In this document: piece after piece, positions 8,904 to 16,814 of the stretch | How the letters are laid out: the number at the start of each line of letters is the position of its first letter | Position numbering within the stretch: position 1 is the first letter of the stretch | Source of the DNA: Roseovarius arcticus | Lineage (GTDB): Bacteria; Pseudomonadota; Alphaproteobacteria; Rhodobacterales; Rhodobacteraceae | DNA: 64,000 bases | Direction of reading: 5' to 3' | NCBI RefSeq assembly: GCF_006125015.1 | Contig: NZ_SZZN01000001.1 | Location: 3,038,001 to 3,102,000 of the forward strand | Notes under the pieces: model-generated | The model's database searches: none | The model's input: the letters and a program-made list of their open reading frames with translations, nothing else | What the model was told of the DNA's origin: nothing | Position numbers and translations under genes: made by a program

Positions 8904-9402
8904 TGAGGATGGGACCGGACGAGTGACGTCGCAATCGGGACGAAATGATCATCCGTTCAAATAATCTGCATGGGTACAGCACACCCTGTTTACAACATAT
9001 CCTTCCCTGCAATCTCCTGAGCTTTCCCTGATAGAAAACTAAAGATTCCCTGTTCTTTAAGTAGCAGGGAAATGCCGCGCAAGACCCTGTAATCATGCCT
9101 AGAATCAGGCAGTGAATTGCTGGTTTTGCCGGACTACTCCCCAAAATCGCCAAATTTCCCTGTAAATTCCCTGTTAACCGGGAAGTACCAAGCCAGACCA
9201 GTTAGCTCAGAGGTGTCTCCACGACCAGACACCCAATGCACGCCAGACCCTTCGACTGCGTACGTTAATCACAGTTCGCGCGCGTTTGGGGGCGAACGTG
9301 TTATCCGCTAATCTGCAGAGTGATGCGATCGTCAGCTGCCGTCATTCGCAAAGTGATTGCGATTACTCTATCACGCGCCACGGACGTCGCTGGATAGCGA
9401 CA
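8904..9402. other. Gene-free stretch between the mobile patch and the C45 hydrolase gene
   Basis: About 500 bases with no frame that looks like protein. It holds a cluster of TTCCCTG words (listed separately) and the sequence CCCTGTTAACCGGGAAG around 9169-9185. I see no tRNA and no integrase gene. It may be an end of the mobile patch; this is inference. Confidence 0.5.
9003..9173. repeat. Cluster of TTCCCTG heptamers
   Basis: TTCCCTG occurs on the plus strand at 9003-9009, 9024-9030, 9046-9052, 9156-9162 and 9167-9173, and its complement CAGGGAA at 9065-9071. Six copies in 171 bases is far more than expected by chance for a heptamer. The copies are unevenly spaced. They could be binding sites for a recombinase or a decayed end of an element. 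Confidence 0.6.
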
Positions 9403-9425
9403 AGGCGGGCGGTGATCGCCCGCCT
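9403..9425 (-). terminator. Hairpin terminator after the C45 hydrolase gene
   Basis: AGGCGGGCG and CGCCCGCCT form a perfect 9-bp stem around a five-base loop, eight bases past the stop codon at 9433. On the minus strand it is followed by TTGTC, only a weak U-run, so it could be a terminator or a transcript-end stabiliser. Confidence 0.6.
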
Positions 9426-9432
9426 GCCGTGT

Positions 9433-10578
9433 CTATGACGCCTCACTGCCAATGGCGCACACTGCATCAAGATAGGCGTGTATCGGGCGCCCGCGTCCCC
9501 CGGCATAATCCAGGCCCACTGCTGCCCAATCGATCCGGGCCGCGCGGGACCAGTCGATACCGGCGCCTTCATGCCCTGCATAGGACGGCGCGCTGATCTG
9601 CCCGGCGGATTGGGAGTAGTCTACATTGCGTTGCCCCTCCTCAAACGCGTCCAATGCCTGATCCCATCTCTCACCGCTCAGCGTCAGGCCCAAAGTCCGA
9701 TCTTTGGGATTATACTCAGCTGTGAACAGCGTCCCGAACCCTTCGCCATAGCGGTCCTGAATCAACGGCGACTTAAGAAACTGCCGATTCAGGTGGCGCG
9801 GGCTGATGCGCAGATCCTTCAGATGCGCATGACGCTCGTAGCTGCGGGTAAAGGCAGGCCGGGCCGCAGGTTCAGGGCCGCTTTGGTGGTTCGTCGCTAT
9901 TGCCTGCGGCATCACCCGCACTCCGCCGCCGGGGATTAGCTCAACGCTGGCCGTGCAGCCGGAAGCATCGGCGAGGACAAGATTATAGGCCATATGAGAC
10001 GGCACTCGCCGCAGCGCTTTCAGTGCATCATCAACTGTATCGCACGTCTCGAGCACATAGCGCAGGATGGTCGTCACGCCAAAGCCCTCGCCCGTCTGGG
10101 CGCGCCCGCCATATGCCAGCGCCACGCTAAGGCCCGCATCGTTGATGCCGTCCGATAGCCCCCAGAGGAATTCGATCATGCCCATCACGGCGCGCCCGGT
10201 CCATTCGGTGCGCAAGAGCAGCCCCTCGTTCAACTCGGGCGACAGATCGTAATTGCGCACGAGGCGAACGTCGGTTTTATCGGACAACGCGGCCAGCGAG
10301 CAGCCGCCCAGATATGCCGGTGGGCACCACGTGGACAAGAAGCGCGCCGCACGATCAGACCCGCCTGCAAGCGCGACTAGCCTGTCATAGAGTGGCACTA
10401 TTTCCGGCATGTAGTCGCGCATCGCGTCCCTGCAATCTGGCGCCGATGGGCCATTGTCACCGCCGCGGGCGACAAACCACGCCTCGTAGGCGGGCCACGA
10501 CCGCTGCCAGCGTGCAACCCATTTTGGTCCGGGCGTTGCCTCGGAAACCGCGTCGAATGTCAGCTTCATACTCGTCAT
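9433..10578 (-). CDS. C45-family autoproteolytic acyltransferase/hydrolase
   Basis: 381 residues. The family's N-terminal nucleophile is seen in YLGGCSLAALS: after self-cleavage between Gly92 and Cys93, the Cys would become the catalytic N-terminus. Other family blocks are VRNYDLSPE, GMIEFLWGLSDGINDAGLSVALAYGG and YNLVLADASG. Relatives include the acyl-CoA:6-aminopenicillanate acyltransferase family, but most are hydrolases of unknown amide substrates. Its ATG lies one base after the stop of the esterase gene (AAGGAAACATGAGATG), so translation is coupled and the AAGGA ribosome site lies inside the upstream gene. Confidence 0.88.
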   Translation of the reverse strand: MTSMKLTFDAVSEATPGPKWVARWQRSWPAYEAWFVARGGDNGPSAPDCRDAMRDYMPEIVPLYDRLVALAGGSDRAARFLSTWCPPAYLGGCSLAALSDKTDVRLVRNYDLSPELNEGLLLRTEWTGRAVMGMIEFLWGLSDGINDAGLSVALAYGGRAQTGEGFGVTTILRYVLETCDTVDDALKALRRVPSHMAYNLVLADASGCTASVELIPGGGVRVMPQAIATNHQSGPEPAARPAFTRSYERHAHLKDLRISPRHLNRQFLKSPLIQDRYGEGFGTLFTAEYNPKDRTLGLTLSGERWDQALDAFEEGQRNVDYSQSAGQISAPSYAGHEGAGIDWSRAARIDWAAVGLDYAGGRGRPIHAYLDAVCAIGSEAS

Positions 10579-10579
10579 C

Positions 10580-11659
10580 TCATGTTTCCTTGTCGGTATC
10601 GTTAAAGAAAAAGCGGATCATTTCGGCGCTGGCATCGGGGCCTTTGGCATCCGTGTAGGACCCGGCAGGCTGGCCGCCTGACCACGCATGACCCAGTCCG
10701 TCGATTGCCCAGTGTTCCAGCGCCGTGGTGCCGTCCGGTGCGGATGTGATCTTGCGACTGTACGTTCTGCCCCCCGCAGTTCCTCGGTCCTCGTGCTCAA
10801 TCGTTTGGCGCGGCCCGCGATCCATGGCGTCCCGTGCAATGCGATCCCCGTTTGACGGATGCACCGTTGCGTCTGCCGTCCCGTGAAAGACTATGGTGCG
10901 GGTAGCTGCCGCAGTGGATGCGCTGCGCGGGCCTTCCTGCGCGGTGCCGGACATGGCTGCAAAAGCAGATGGCACATCCTTGGCCGCGCCAAATGGCAGA
11001 CCGGAATGCGCGCCGACGGCGGCGAACACGTCTGGATATGTCTCGCCAAGGATCACAGCCATGGCAGCGCCAGCTGATAGCCCCGCGACAAACGTCTGGT
11101 CGGACGAAACCCCATGCTCGGCCATCGCCTTACGGGTCATGCCGACAAGGATCTCAGGCTCGCCTCGATCACGGCGTTGATCGCCGGCGCTGAACCAGTT
11201 CCAGCACGATTGCGCGTTATCACCGCGCGATTGCTCTGGGTAGATCACGATCAGGCGGTGTGTTTCCGCCAAGGCGTTCATGCCCGTTCCAGCGGCAAAA
11301 TCTTCAGCGTTCTGCGTGCAGCCGTGCAGCATTACGACGATGCCGCGCGCGCCTTCGTCGATTGAGGCTGGAATGTAGGTCCGATACTGACGACTTCCTG
11401 ATTTGCCAGTATGAGTGCTTTGCCGGAATTCAGCCCCTTCTGGAATGATGACTGGTTGCGGCGAGAGGCCGCCTTGCTTGGATGCGAGCCCTGCCATCAG
11501 CGCATTCATCGATGGCAATGGACCGCCAGATACTGCCGTCTGGCCGGAAAGCCCGTGCTGCGCCAATGTGCGCTGAACAAGGTCGTTCGCACCCTCAAAA
11601 CCTTTTGCGCGTGCGTCATCGTTCGCCCAGCGCAGTGCGCCAGCGGCAAAATTCTTCAT
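10580..11659 (-). CDS. PHB-depolymerase-family esterase
   Basis: 359 residues. It is an alpha/beta hydrolase of the poly(3-hydroxybutyrate) depolymerase / LpqC type: VVMLHGCTQNAEDFA (oxyanion region, about 108-122), QSCWNWF, the lipase box GLSAG with the Ser near 195, and GLGHAWSGG with the catalytic His near the C-terminus. I see no convincing signal peptide. The first 60 residues are specific to this subgroup (MKNFAAGALRWANDDA...). Relatives include PHB or 3-hydroxybutyrate oligomer hydrolases and feruloyl-type esterases; the true substrate is not evident. It sits between a ribbon-helix-helix gene (30 bases upstream) and the C45 hydrolase gene, with all three on one strand. Confidence 0.9.
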   Translation of the reverse strand: MKNFAAGALRWANDDARAKGFEGANDLVQRTLAQHGLSGQTAVSGGPLPSMNALMAGLASKQGGLSPQPVIIPEGAEFRQSTHTGKSGSRQYRTYIPASIDEGARGIVVMLHGCTQNAEDFAAGTGMNALAETHRLIVIYPEQSRGDNAQSCWNWFSAGDQRRDRGEPEILVGMTRKAMAEHGVSSDQTFVAGLSAGAAMAVILGETYPDVFAAVGAHSGLPFGAAKDVPSAFAAMSGTAQEGPRSASTAAATRTIVFHGTADATVHPSNGDRIARDAMDRGPRQTIEHEDRGTAGGRTYSRKITSAPDGTTALEHWAIDGLGHAWSGGQPAGSYTDAKGPDASAEMIRFFFNDTDKET

Positions 11660-11689
11660 TTTTTTCGTCCTTTTTTTCGGCTGTTAAGC

Positions 11690-12106
11690 CTATTGGATAC
11701 GGTCTGCGAGGGCTTTCTTAATCTCGGCGCTGGCCTGCAATGCACCCAGCACAGTGATGGAGCCGATGGTAGCCAAAGCCAGCTCTGGCGTGACGTCAGG
11801 GGCGATGCGCGCAAGGCCAACGACCTTTACGTGCAATATCTCGCCCGCGGCCCGAACCGCCTCAAGATCGGCAGCGGTATAATCGCGCAGGCCCAGTTCC
11901 ATCGTGTGTCGCTCGATGGATTGACTGACGGCAACTTCGTGAGTGCCTAGCTGATTGCGAATGGCCGTTCTGATAAAATCGCTGCGGTTGGAGTAGAACC
12001 CCTCCTGCACCAGCAAGTCGATCCGGCCGAGGTCGACATAGCCCAGATTGATCGTGATTTTCTCGCTATCGGGGGTCTTGTCTCGCAGCTGTCTGATGTT
12101 GCTCAT
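11690..12106 (-). CDS. CopG/ribbon-helix-helix family protein
   Basis: 138 residues. Residues about 15-53 form a ribbon-helix-helix: a beta strand KITINLGYVDLGRIDLLVQEG, then YSNRSDFIRTAIRNQL, as in CopG/NikR/ParD-type DNA-binding proteins. The C-terminal half (GEILHVKVVGLARIAPDV..., ASAEIKKALADRIQ) is unlike NikR's metal domain and I do not recognise it. GGAGAAATGAG precedes the ATG. A perfect 16-bp palindrome and a repeated half-site lie ten bases upstream, pointing to autoregulation and control of the following esterase and C45 hydrolase genes. Confidence 0.85.
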   Translation of the reverse strand: MSNIRQLRDKTPDSEKITINLGYVDLGRIDLLVQEGFYSNRSDFIRTAIRNQLGTHEVAVSQSIERHTMELGLRDYTAADLEAVRAAGEILHVKVVGLARIAPDVTPELALATIGSITVLGALQASAEIKKALADRIQ

Positions 12107-12115
12107 CTCATTTCT

Positions 12116-12141
12116 CCATCCATATGGATGGTATATGGATG
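12116..12141 (-). promoter_or_regulatory. Palindromic operator candidate for the ribbon-helix-helix protein
   Basis: CCATCCATATGGATGG at 12116-12131 is a perfect 16-bp palindrome ending ten bases before the start codon of the CopG-like gene. The half-site ATATGGATG occurs at 12122-12130 and again at 12133-12141, 11 bp apart, about one helical turn. Ribbon-helix-helix proteins bind such spaced repeats as pairs of dimers, so autoregulation is the natural reading. Confidence 0.65.
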
Positions 12142-12255
12142 CTTATTACGGCTTTGCAAGACTGAAATAGACATGGGTGTGATAAAAGTTCGCGCGCACA
12201 GGATCGGTCTGCAACGCATACCTTCGGGCGACGACGCCCTAAATTTACCTATGGA

Positions 12256-12597
12256 TCAGTCAGCTAAACCAGTGTCATGCAGGCGCCGCGACAGGCGCAC
12301 TTTGATCTCGGTGGGCTCTGCGCCGATGGCCTGCACCACCTGCTCAAGCTTGCTATGCGCGCCATGCAACTGATCGAGCAGCGACATGATGATGACCAGT
12401 GCATCCTCGTTGACGTCAAAATCGTCGGTCAGCTCGCACAACAGCGTAATCCTGCGCACATCCAGCGTGTGATAACGCGGCCCTTCAGAAGTATTTACCG
12501 GGGTTACGATGCATAAACGCTCGAAATGGCTCAGGCGCTCTGCTGTGAGCGAAGTGATCGCATCGATCACCTGCTCCGGGGCGAAGGCATTGTTCAT
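12256..12597 (-). CDS. cbpM: Chaperone modulator CbpM-like protein
   Basis: 113 residues, the usual size for CbpM-type modulators of the DnaJ-like protein CbpA. The protein is helical with a MerR-like N-terminal region (LSHFERLCIVTPVNTSEGPRYH, then LDVRRITLLCELTDDFDV) and a C-terminal helix (MSLLDQLHGAHSKLEQVV). Its ATG overlaps the cbpA stop by four bases, exactly the cbpA-cbpM arrangement known in other proteobacteria. CbpM binds the CbpA J-domain and inhibits its co-chaperone and DNA-binding activity. The assignment rests on context as much as on sequence. Confidence 0.82.
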   Translation of the reverse strand: MNNAFAPEQVIDAITSLTAERLSHFERLCIVTPVNTSEGPRYHTLDVRRITLLCELTDDFDVNEDALVIIMSLLDQLHGAHSKLEQVVQAIGAEPTEIKVRLSRRLHDTGLAD

Positions 12598-13544
12598 GAT
12601 GTCTCCTTTCCAGCGCGGGGATTATAAGCGTGTTTCGCCCGCCACCCTTCCATGAAGTGTTTCAGCTCTGCGTCGATCTTGGGCGGGCTAACAATGCGCA
12701 GCGTAATGCGCTGGTCCCCCTTGCCCGAGCGTCCTTTGACACCGCGACCCTTTAGACGCAGCACCTGTCCAGAACTTGCACCAACAGGCACCGTCACATT
12801 CACCGCGCCTGTCACCGTGTTCACAGGAACTTTGCCGCCGAGGATCGCCTCATCGATTGAGATCGGTAAAGTGACCAAAATATCGTCGCCATCGCGCTCA
12901 AAATCTGGGTCCGGGGTGACGTCCAGAGTGATAAATGCGTCGCCGGGCCGGCCTGCGCCGTAACCTGGCCCACCTTTGCCGCGCAATCGCAGAGTTTGCC
13001 CGTCGCGCGCACCTTCGGGGATCGTTACCTCCAGTGCGTTTCCATCTGGCAGGGTAATCCGTGTCTTGGCCCCCCGCGCGGCATCTAGAAACGACACGGC
13101 GAGGCGATATTGTGCGTCCTGCCCCGGCATATCGCCGGGTGCGCCACGGCGCGGGTCGCCGCCAAACCCAGCGCCGCGATTGCGTGCGAATTGCGCGAAG
13201 AAATCATCCGCGTCGAACCCGTCGCCAAAGGGATCGCCACCTGATGCGGAGCGGCGTTGCGTATAGGGATTTTCCGGCCTGCGTGCCTCATCCCGATAAT
13301 AGCCGCGTGGCGCCTGTTCAGCGCCGGTCGCATCAATTTCTCCGGCGTCGAAGCGGCGCCGCTGCTCGGGATCTTTGAGCAAATCATGCGCGCGGCCTGC
13401 TTCCTTGAAGCGCTCCTCCGCGCCGGGATCATCTGGATGAAGGTCTGGGTGGCTCGTGCGCGCAATCTTGCGATATGCCTTCTTTATCTCGTCCGCCGTT
13501 GCATTCTTGGTTAAACCGAGCGCGGCATAGGGGTCTCGTGGCAT
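12594..13544 (-). CDS. cbpA: Curved-DNA-binding / DnaJ-like co-chaperone CbpA
   Basis: 316 residues. An N-terminal J-domain (about 3-66) has the essential HPD at 32-34 within IARTSHPDLHPDD. It is followed by a Gly/Arg-rich linker and then the two DnaJ C-terminal substrate-binding domains (LPDGNALEVTIPEGARDGQTL, LRLKGRGVKGRSGKGDQRI). The Cys-rich zinc domain of true DnaJ is absent, which defines the CbpA (type II) class. It stimulates DnaK's ATPase in the cytoplasm and in some bacteria also binds curved DNA in the nucleoid. It is the first gene of a two-gene unit with cbpM. Confidence 0.93.
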   Translation of the reverse strand: MPRDPYAALGLTKNATADEIKKAYRKIARTSHPDLHPDDPGAEERFKEAGRAHDLLKDPEQRRRFDAGEIDATGAEQAPRGYYRDEARRPENPYTQRRSASGGDPFGDGFDADDFFAQFARNRGAGFGGDPRRGAPGDMPGQDAQYRLAVSFLDAARGAKTRITLPDGNALEVTIPEGARDGQTLRLRGKGGPGYGAGRPGDAFITLDVTPDPDFERDGDDILVTLPISIDEAILGGKVPVNTVTGAVNVTVPVGASSGQVLRLKGRGVKGRSGKGDQRITLRIVSPPKIDAELKHFMEGWRAKHAYNPRAGKETS

Positions 13545-13733
13545 TATTCGCTCCGCATTTGGTTAGTGGTCTATGACGGCGGGCCCGAATGCGCCGCAGG
13601 GCAAACTGTCGACCACTTCTGTCGTAAAATGGCACAAGCTATATCGTATCATTTCATTAACTAAGGGCAACCTCTACCGAAATCTAAAGCTCCGTGGCAA
13701 AGCGCTGAGCTGCATTTTCCCCTATGCAAACGA

Positions 13734-13761
13734 AAACGGGGCAGATTGCTCTGCCCCGTTT
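13734..13761 (-). terminator. Strong intrinsic terminator after the DUF481 gene
   Basis: AAACGGGGCAGA and TCTGCCCCGTTT form a perfect 12-bp stem around a four-base loop (TTGC), 26 bases after the DUF481 stop. The stem itself supplies the U-rich 3' side on the minus strand. It should also work on the other strand. Confidence 0.85.
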
Positions 13762-13786
13762 CGTCGTCTGTATGGCTAGCTTTGGA

Positions 13787-14614
13787 TCAGAAGCCGACCA
13801 CGAGGGACACGTTGAACGATGTATCGGTATCGTCGCGGCCGGGCAGTGGATCGCTGTTCCATTCAGTCCGCAGGCTGGTCCGAGTGGCCAGACGCTTGGT
13901 CAGTTGGAATGTCACACCCAGATCGTTGACGACGAGCGTATCGGTATCGGAGAACAACACGTCTGTGTCATTCGACAGGAAGGCGTTGTCGTTGATCTTC
14001 TGGTACAGACGCGAGGATGCAATGCCCGCAACTTCGGTGTTGTCATTGCCGTTCTGATCTTCGATGTAGCGCACGCCGGGGCCCGCCTGAACGCGCCATG
14101 CGGTCTGCGGTGTGTTGATGATCCGGTAGCCCGGACCAGCGCCCAAGAACGCGTCCCACTTGTTGGAAGCAAAGCCGTCGTAGCGCACGCTGCCCAGACC
14201 AAAGAGGTAGAAATCTTCGGTGACGTAGCGGTTCGCTTCGTAGGTTGCGAAGGCTTCTTCTTTGTTGCGGACACTGTTGTCCTCAGCGGCTTCGAGTGCG
14301 AAGCCGAACGTGTGGTTCCAAGGTCCGTTGCCGTAGCGCAGGCGACCAGCGATCGACAGATCGGCGGTATCTGTGTTGCCTTCGGTGGCCGACAGACCCA
14401 GCGACAGGCTACCAGCCCAGCCTTGGGCGAACTGGTTGTTGCCGAAACGGTTGCTGTCTTCGCCATCGTCCATGTCGCGCGAGATGTCGCGCTCAATGTC
14501 TTCGATGCGATCATCCAGGCCTTCAATGCCGACGATCGCGCTCTGAGCGAAAGCGGGTGCAGTGAAAAGCAGCGCCAGGGCGGTGGCAGACGCCAGTTTG
14601 GTTGCGTTTTTCAT
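13787..14614 (-). CDS. DUF481 outer-membrane beta-barrel protein
   Basis: 275 residues beginning with a Sec signal peptide (MKNATKLASATALALLFTAP, cleavage after AFAQ). The mature part has alternating hydrophobic strands typical of DUF481/YdiY barrels: WAGSLSLGLSATEGNTDTADLSIAGRL, then YVTEDFYLFGLGSVRYDGFASN, a GAGPGYRII block and a final strand ending VSLVVGF, with the terminal Phe expected of outer-membrane barrels. YdiY-like proteins have been linked to acid or salt response, but the role is largely unknown. The gene stands alone, has a strong terminator and lies downstream of a LysR gene on the same strand. Confidence 0.9.
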   Translation of the reverse strand: MKNATKLASATALALLFTAPAFAQSAIVGIEGLDDRIEDIERDISRDMDDGEDSNRFGNNQFAQGWAGSLSLGLSATEGNTDTADLSIAGRLRYGNGPWNHTFGFALEAAEDNSVRNKEEAFATYEANRYVTEDFYLFGLGSVRYDGFASNKWDAFLGAGPGYRIINTPQTAWRVQAGPGVRYIEDQNGNDNTEVAGIASSRLYQKINDNAFLSNDTDVLFSDTDTLVVNDLGVTFQLTKRLATRTSLRTEWNSDPLPGRDDTDTSFNVSLVVGF

Positions 14615-14740
14615 GGGGTGATTCCTTTCCCAACAAGGTGACCCGATCTGATTTTCAAACCGGGAGCATCTCTGCTGAGACTGAAATATGAAATGCGGAC
14701 GCCTAAGTTAAATTCATTTCATTCAAGGATGAAACGTTTA

Positions 14741-15694
14741 TTACTCACCCTTGATACCCTTGAAATCGCCAAGGATTGCTATGTTGTCCATATCACTGAT
14801 TTGACGCCATTTCTCCAGGACCTGTTCCTGCTCTACCTCGTTGTTCAGGGTCACATCCAGCAGTGCAGAGCGTGCCATTTCTGCCACTTCCGGATCTAAA
14901 TCTTCTCGCAAGATGCACCAGATCGGGAAGGGAAATACCGGCGCCTCGGGCACCAGATGCAACTGGCCGCTATCGAGGTATCGCTTGACGTATCTGGCGG
15001 GCAGATAGGCCGCATAATTGCGCAGCAAGATAAACTCTGTCGCCATAGCCCCCAGCGCGAATGTCAGGCCCGGATTGGTCAGATGGGGCAGTTCGTGCGC
15101 ATGGGACTGCACGAATTCCGGCCCCCAGTCGACGAACAGGTAGCGCCCCTCCAGATCCATCGTCGGATCGGGCCAGGGCGCGACCAGCACCAGATCCTCC
15201 TCAATCACCTTCTCGACCGACAGGCCCGGTCGCACCTGCGGGATATACATCAGAGCTGCGTGCAAAACCCCCTCGGTCAGCAGGCGGGTCAGGCGGTCGG
15301 GCATCCCTACCTCGGCTCGGATGTTCAGCTGCGGCATGATCTCTCGCAGGCGGTCAACCCAGCGAAAGCCGGACCGCGGCCAGAGCGAGTACTGCGCGCC
15401 GATTGTCAGCGTCTTGGTATAGCCTGCCGGGATTGCGATCTGCTGGCGCGCCTCCTCCCAGATCTTGATGAGGCTCAGCGCATAATGCTGAAATTCGCGG
15501 CCCGCAGGCGTCAGCTCCGCCCCCGCCTTGGACCGGGTGAAAAGAGGCCGGCCCAGCGAGTCCTCAAGTCGCAAAATGCGCAAGGAGACAGCCGATTGCG
15601 TGACGAACAGCCGCTCGGACGCCGCCACAAAAGAGCCGGAGGCCGCAACTTCGAGAAATGATTTGATGAGAGTGATATCCATGCGGCCAAGCAT
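14741..15694 (-). CDS. LysR-family transcriptional regulator
   Basis: 317 residues. The N-terminal winged HTH is clear: MDITLIKSFLEVAASGSFVAASERL, then FVTQSAVSLRILRLEDSLG and LFTRSKAGAELTPAGREF (residues about 5-70). A LysR substrate-binding domain follows. I use the ATG at 15694 because GAGG lies seven bases upstream; the inner ATG at 15682 is the alternative. It follows the DUF1513 gene on the same strand after 48 bases, so it may be read with the iron operon or from its own promoter; CATGAG-N5-CTCATG at 15692-15708 overlaps its start. The effector is unknown. Confidence 0.92.
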   Translation of the reverse strand: MLGRMDITLIKSFLEVAASGSFVAASERLFVTQSAVSLRILRLEDSLGRPLFTRSKAGAELTPAGREFQHYALSLIKIWEEARQQIAIPAGYTKTLTIGAQYSLWPRSGFRWVDRLREIMPQLNIRAEVGMPDRLTRLLTEGVLHAALMYIPQVRPGLSVEKVIEEDLVLVAPWPDPTMDLEGRYLFVDWGPEFVQSHAHELPHLTNPGLTFALGAMATEFILLRNYAAYLPARYVKRYLDSGQLHLVPEAPVFPFPIWCILREDLDPEVAEMARSALLDVTLNNEVEQEQVLEKWRQISDMDNIAILGDFKGIKGE

Positions 15695-15742
15695 GAGAGA
15701 TCCTCATGACATCAGCAAATAAAAAGCATGGTTAGTGGCGAT

Positions 15743-16810
15743 CTAAAGCGAAACGAGGTGGTTATCCCACATCAGGCCGGGATGGGCGACCTGCGCCTTG
15801 TCGCGGCCCAGCCGGACCAGATCACCGGTGCCGGACGCCACGATCAGACCGCCAGTACAGGCCGCAACACCGCAGGCATCGGCCATCGCATCGCTGCGGA
15901 GATATTTGGCACTACCGGTGTCGAACATCTGCACAAGCCCGCCACGCGGCGAGGTGACCGCCACTTCGCGTTGCCCGGCAGCAAAGGTGATGCTGCCAAT
16001 ATAGCCTTGCATCGCGCGAAGGTGCGTATCGGGCGCTGTGCACAGGCGGATCGCGCCGCCGCGCCGGTGCAAACCCACCAACGCCGGGCCATCCTCATCC
16101 CCCTGCCATTGCATTCCAAAAGCCACCTCGCCGATCTGCGACACGGCAATATGCCGGATTGAGCCCCTGTGCATCTCAGGCGGCAAAGCGGCCGTTTCAG
16201 TCACCTTGCCGCTGTCGATATAGCTAAGGTTCGGCTGCATTATGGCGATGTTCAGCTTGGCCCGGCCCGACGCCGGATGCGTTTCGATCCCGCCATTGGC
16301 GACGACCAGTACATCGCTGCCGGGCATGCGCCGTATCTCATGCGGACCAGTGCCGCCGCTGGCAAATTCGCCTGTGCGTTTATATCCGTGTTGCGCATCC
16401 CAGATACCAATGACACCGCGCGCGGCTTCAAAATCGTTCTCAGTGGTATAGAGCCAGCGACCATCCAATGAAAACGCGCCGTGCCCGTAGAAATGCCGTC
16501 CTGTGGGCGCGGCCATCTGCGCTGTCTGGCGTCCGGCGGCGCAGTCGATGACGATGGCAAACGTGCCGGGGCGGCGGGCGAATGCGACGGCCTCGGGCCG
16601 CTCGGGGTGGGCGGCGGCGGCGTGTCCCCTGCCCGGTAGCGGAATGCGAAACCGCAGACCCATATCCTCGCCAATCCCGCACAGCGCAAAGCCGCCATCT
16701 GGCAGCCCCGCCGCCGACAGCCAGCGGGGCGCGCCCGCGTCGGCCCATGTCGCGGCAGGCGCAAGACCCGTCGCCAAAAGCCCCGCCAGAAAACCACGTC
16801 TGCTGGCCAT
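15743..16810 (-). CDS. DUF1513 domain protein (periplasmic, Tat signal)
   Basis: 355 residues from the ATG at 16810, chosen because it begins a twin-arginine signal (MASRRGFLAGLLATGLAPAA) and follows the imelysin stop by four bases. The rest resembles a beta-propeller-like protein (GHGAFSLDGRWLYTTENDFEAARGVIGIWD, ...HEIRRMPGSDVLVVANGGIETHP, shown here as separate blocks). DUF1513 (COG3490) is known to travel with two imelysins and the di-heme oxidoreductase (COG3487-3489), as here. Its biochemical role is unknown; the Tat signal implies export in folded form. It is the last structural gene of the iron operon. Confidence 0.88.
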   Translation of the reverse strand: MASRRGFLAGLLATGLAPAATWADAGAPRWLSAAGLPDGGFALCGIGEDMGLRFRIPLPGRGHAAAAHPERPEAVAFARRPGTFAIVIDCAAGRQTAQMAAPTGRHFYGHGAFSLDGRWLYTTENDFEAARGVIGIWDAQHGYKRTGEFASGGTGPHEIRRMPGSDVLVVANGGIETHPASGRAKLNIAIMQPNLSYIDSGKVTETAALPPEMHRGSIRHIAVSQIGEVAFGMQWQGDEDGPALVGLHRRGGAIRLCTAPDTHLRAMQGYIGSITFAAGQREVAVTSPRGGLVQMFDTGSAKYLRSDAMADACGVAACTGGLIVASGTGDLVRLGRDKAQVAHPGLMWDNHLVSL

Positions 16811-16814
16811 GGCG

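Noticed and set aside
9190..9260. tRNA-like words (GTTAGCTCAGAGG) after the TTCCCTG cluster
   Set aside because: A D-arm-like word is present but no matching anticodon and T-arms or acceptor stem could be folded.
13724..14641. 305-residue plus-strand frame
   Set aside because: Antisense to the DUF481 gene, which has a signal peptide and barrel strands; it also runs through the terminator.
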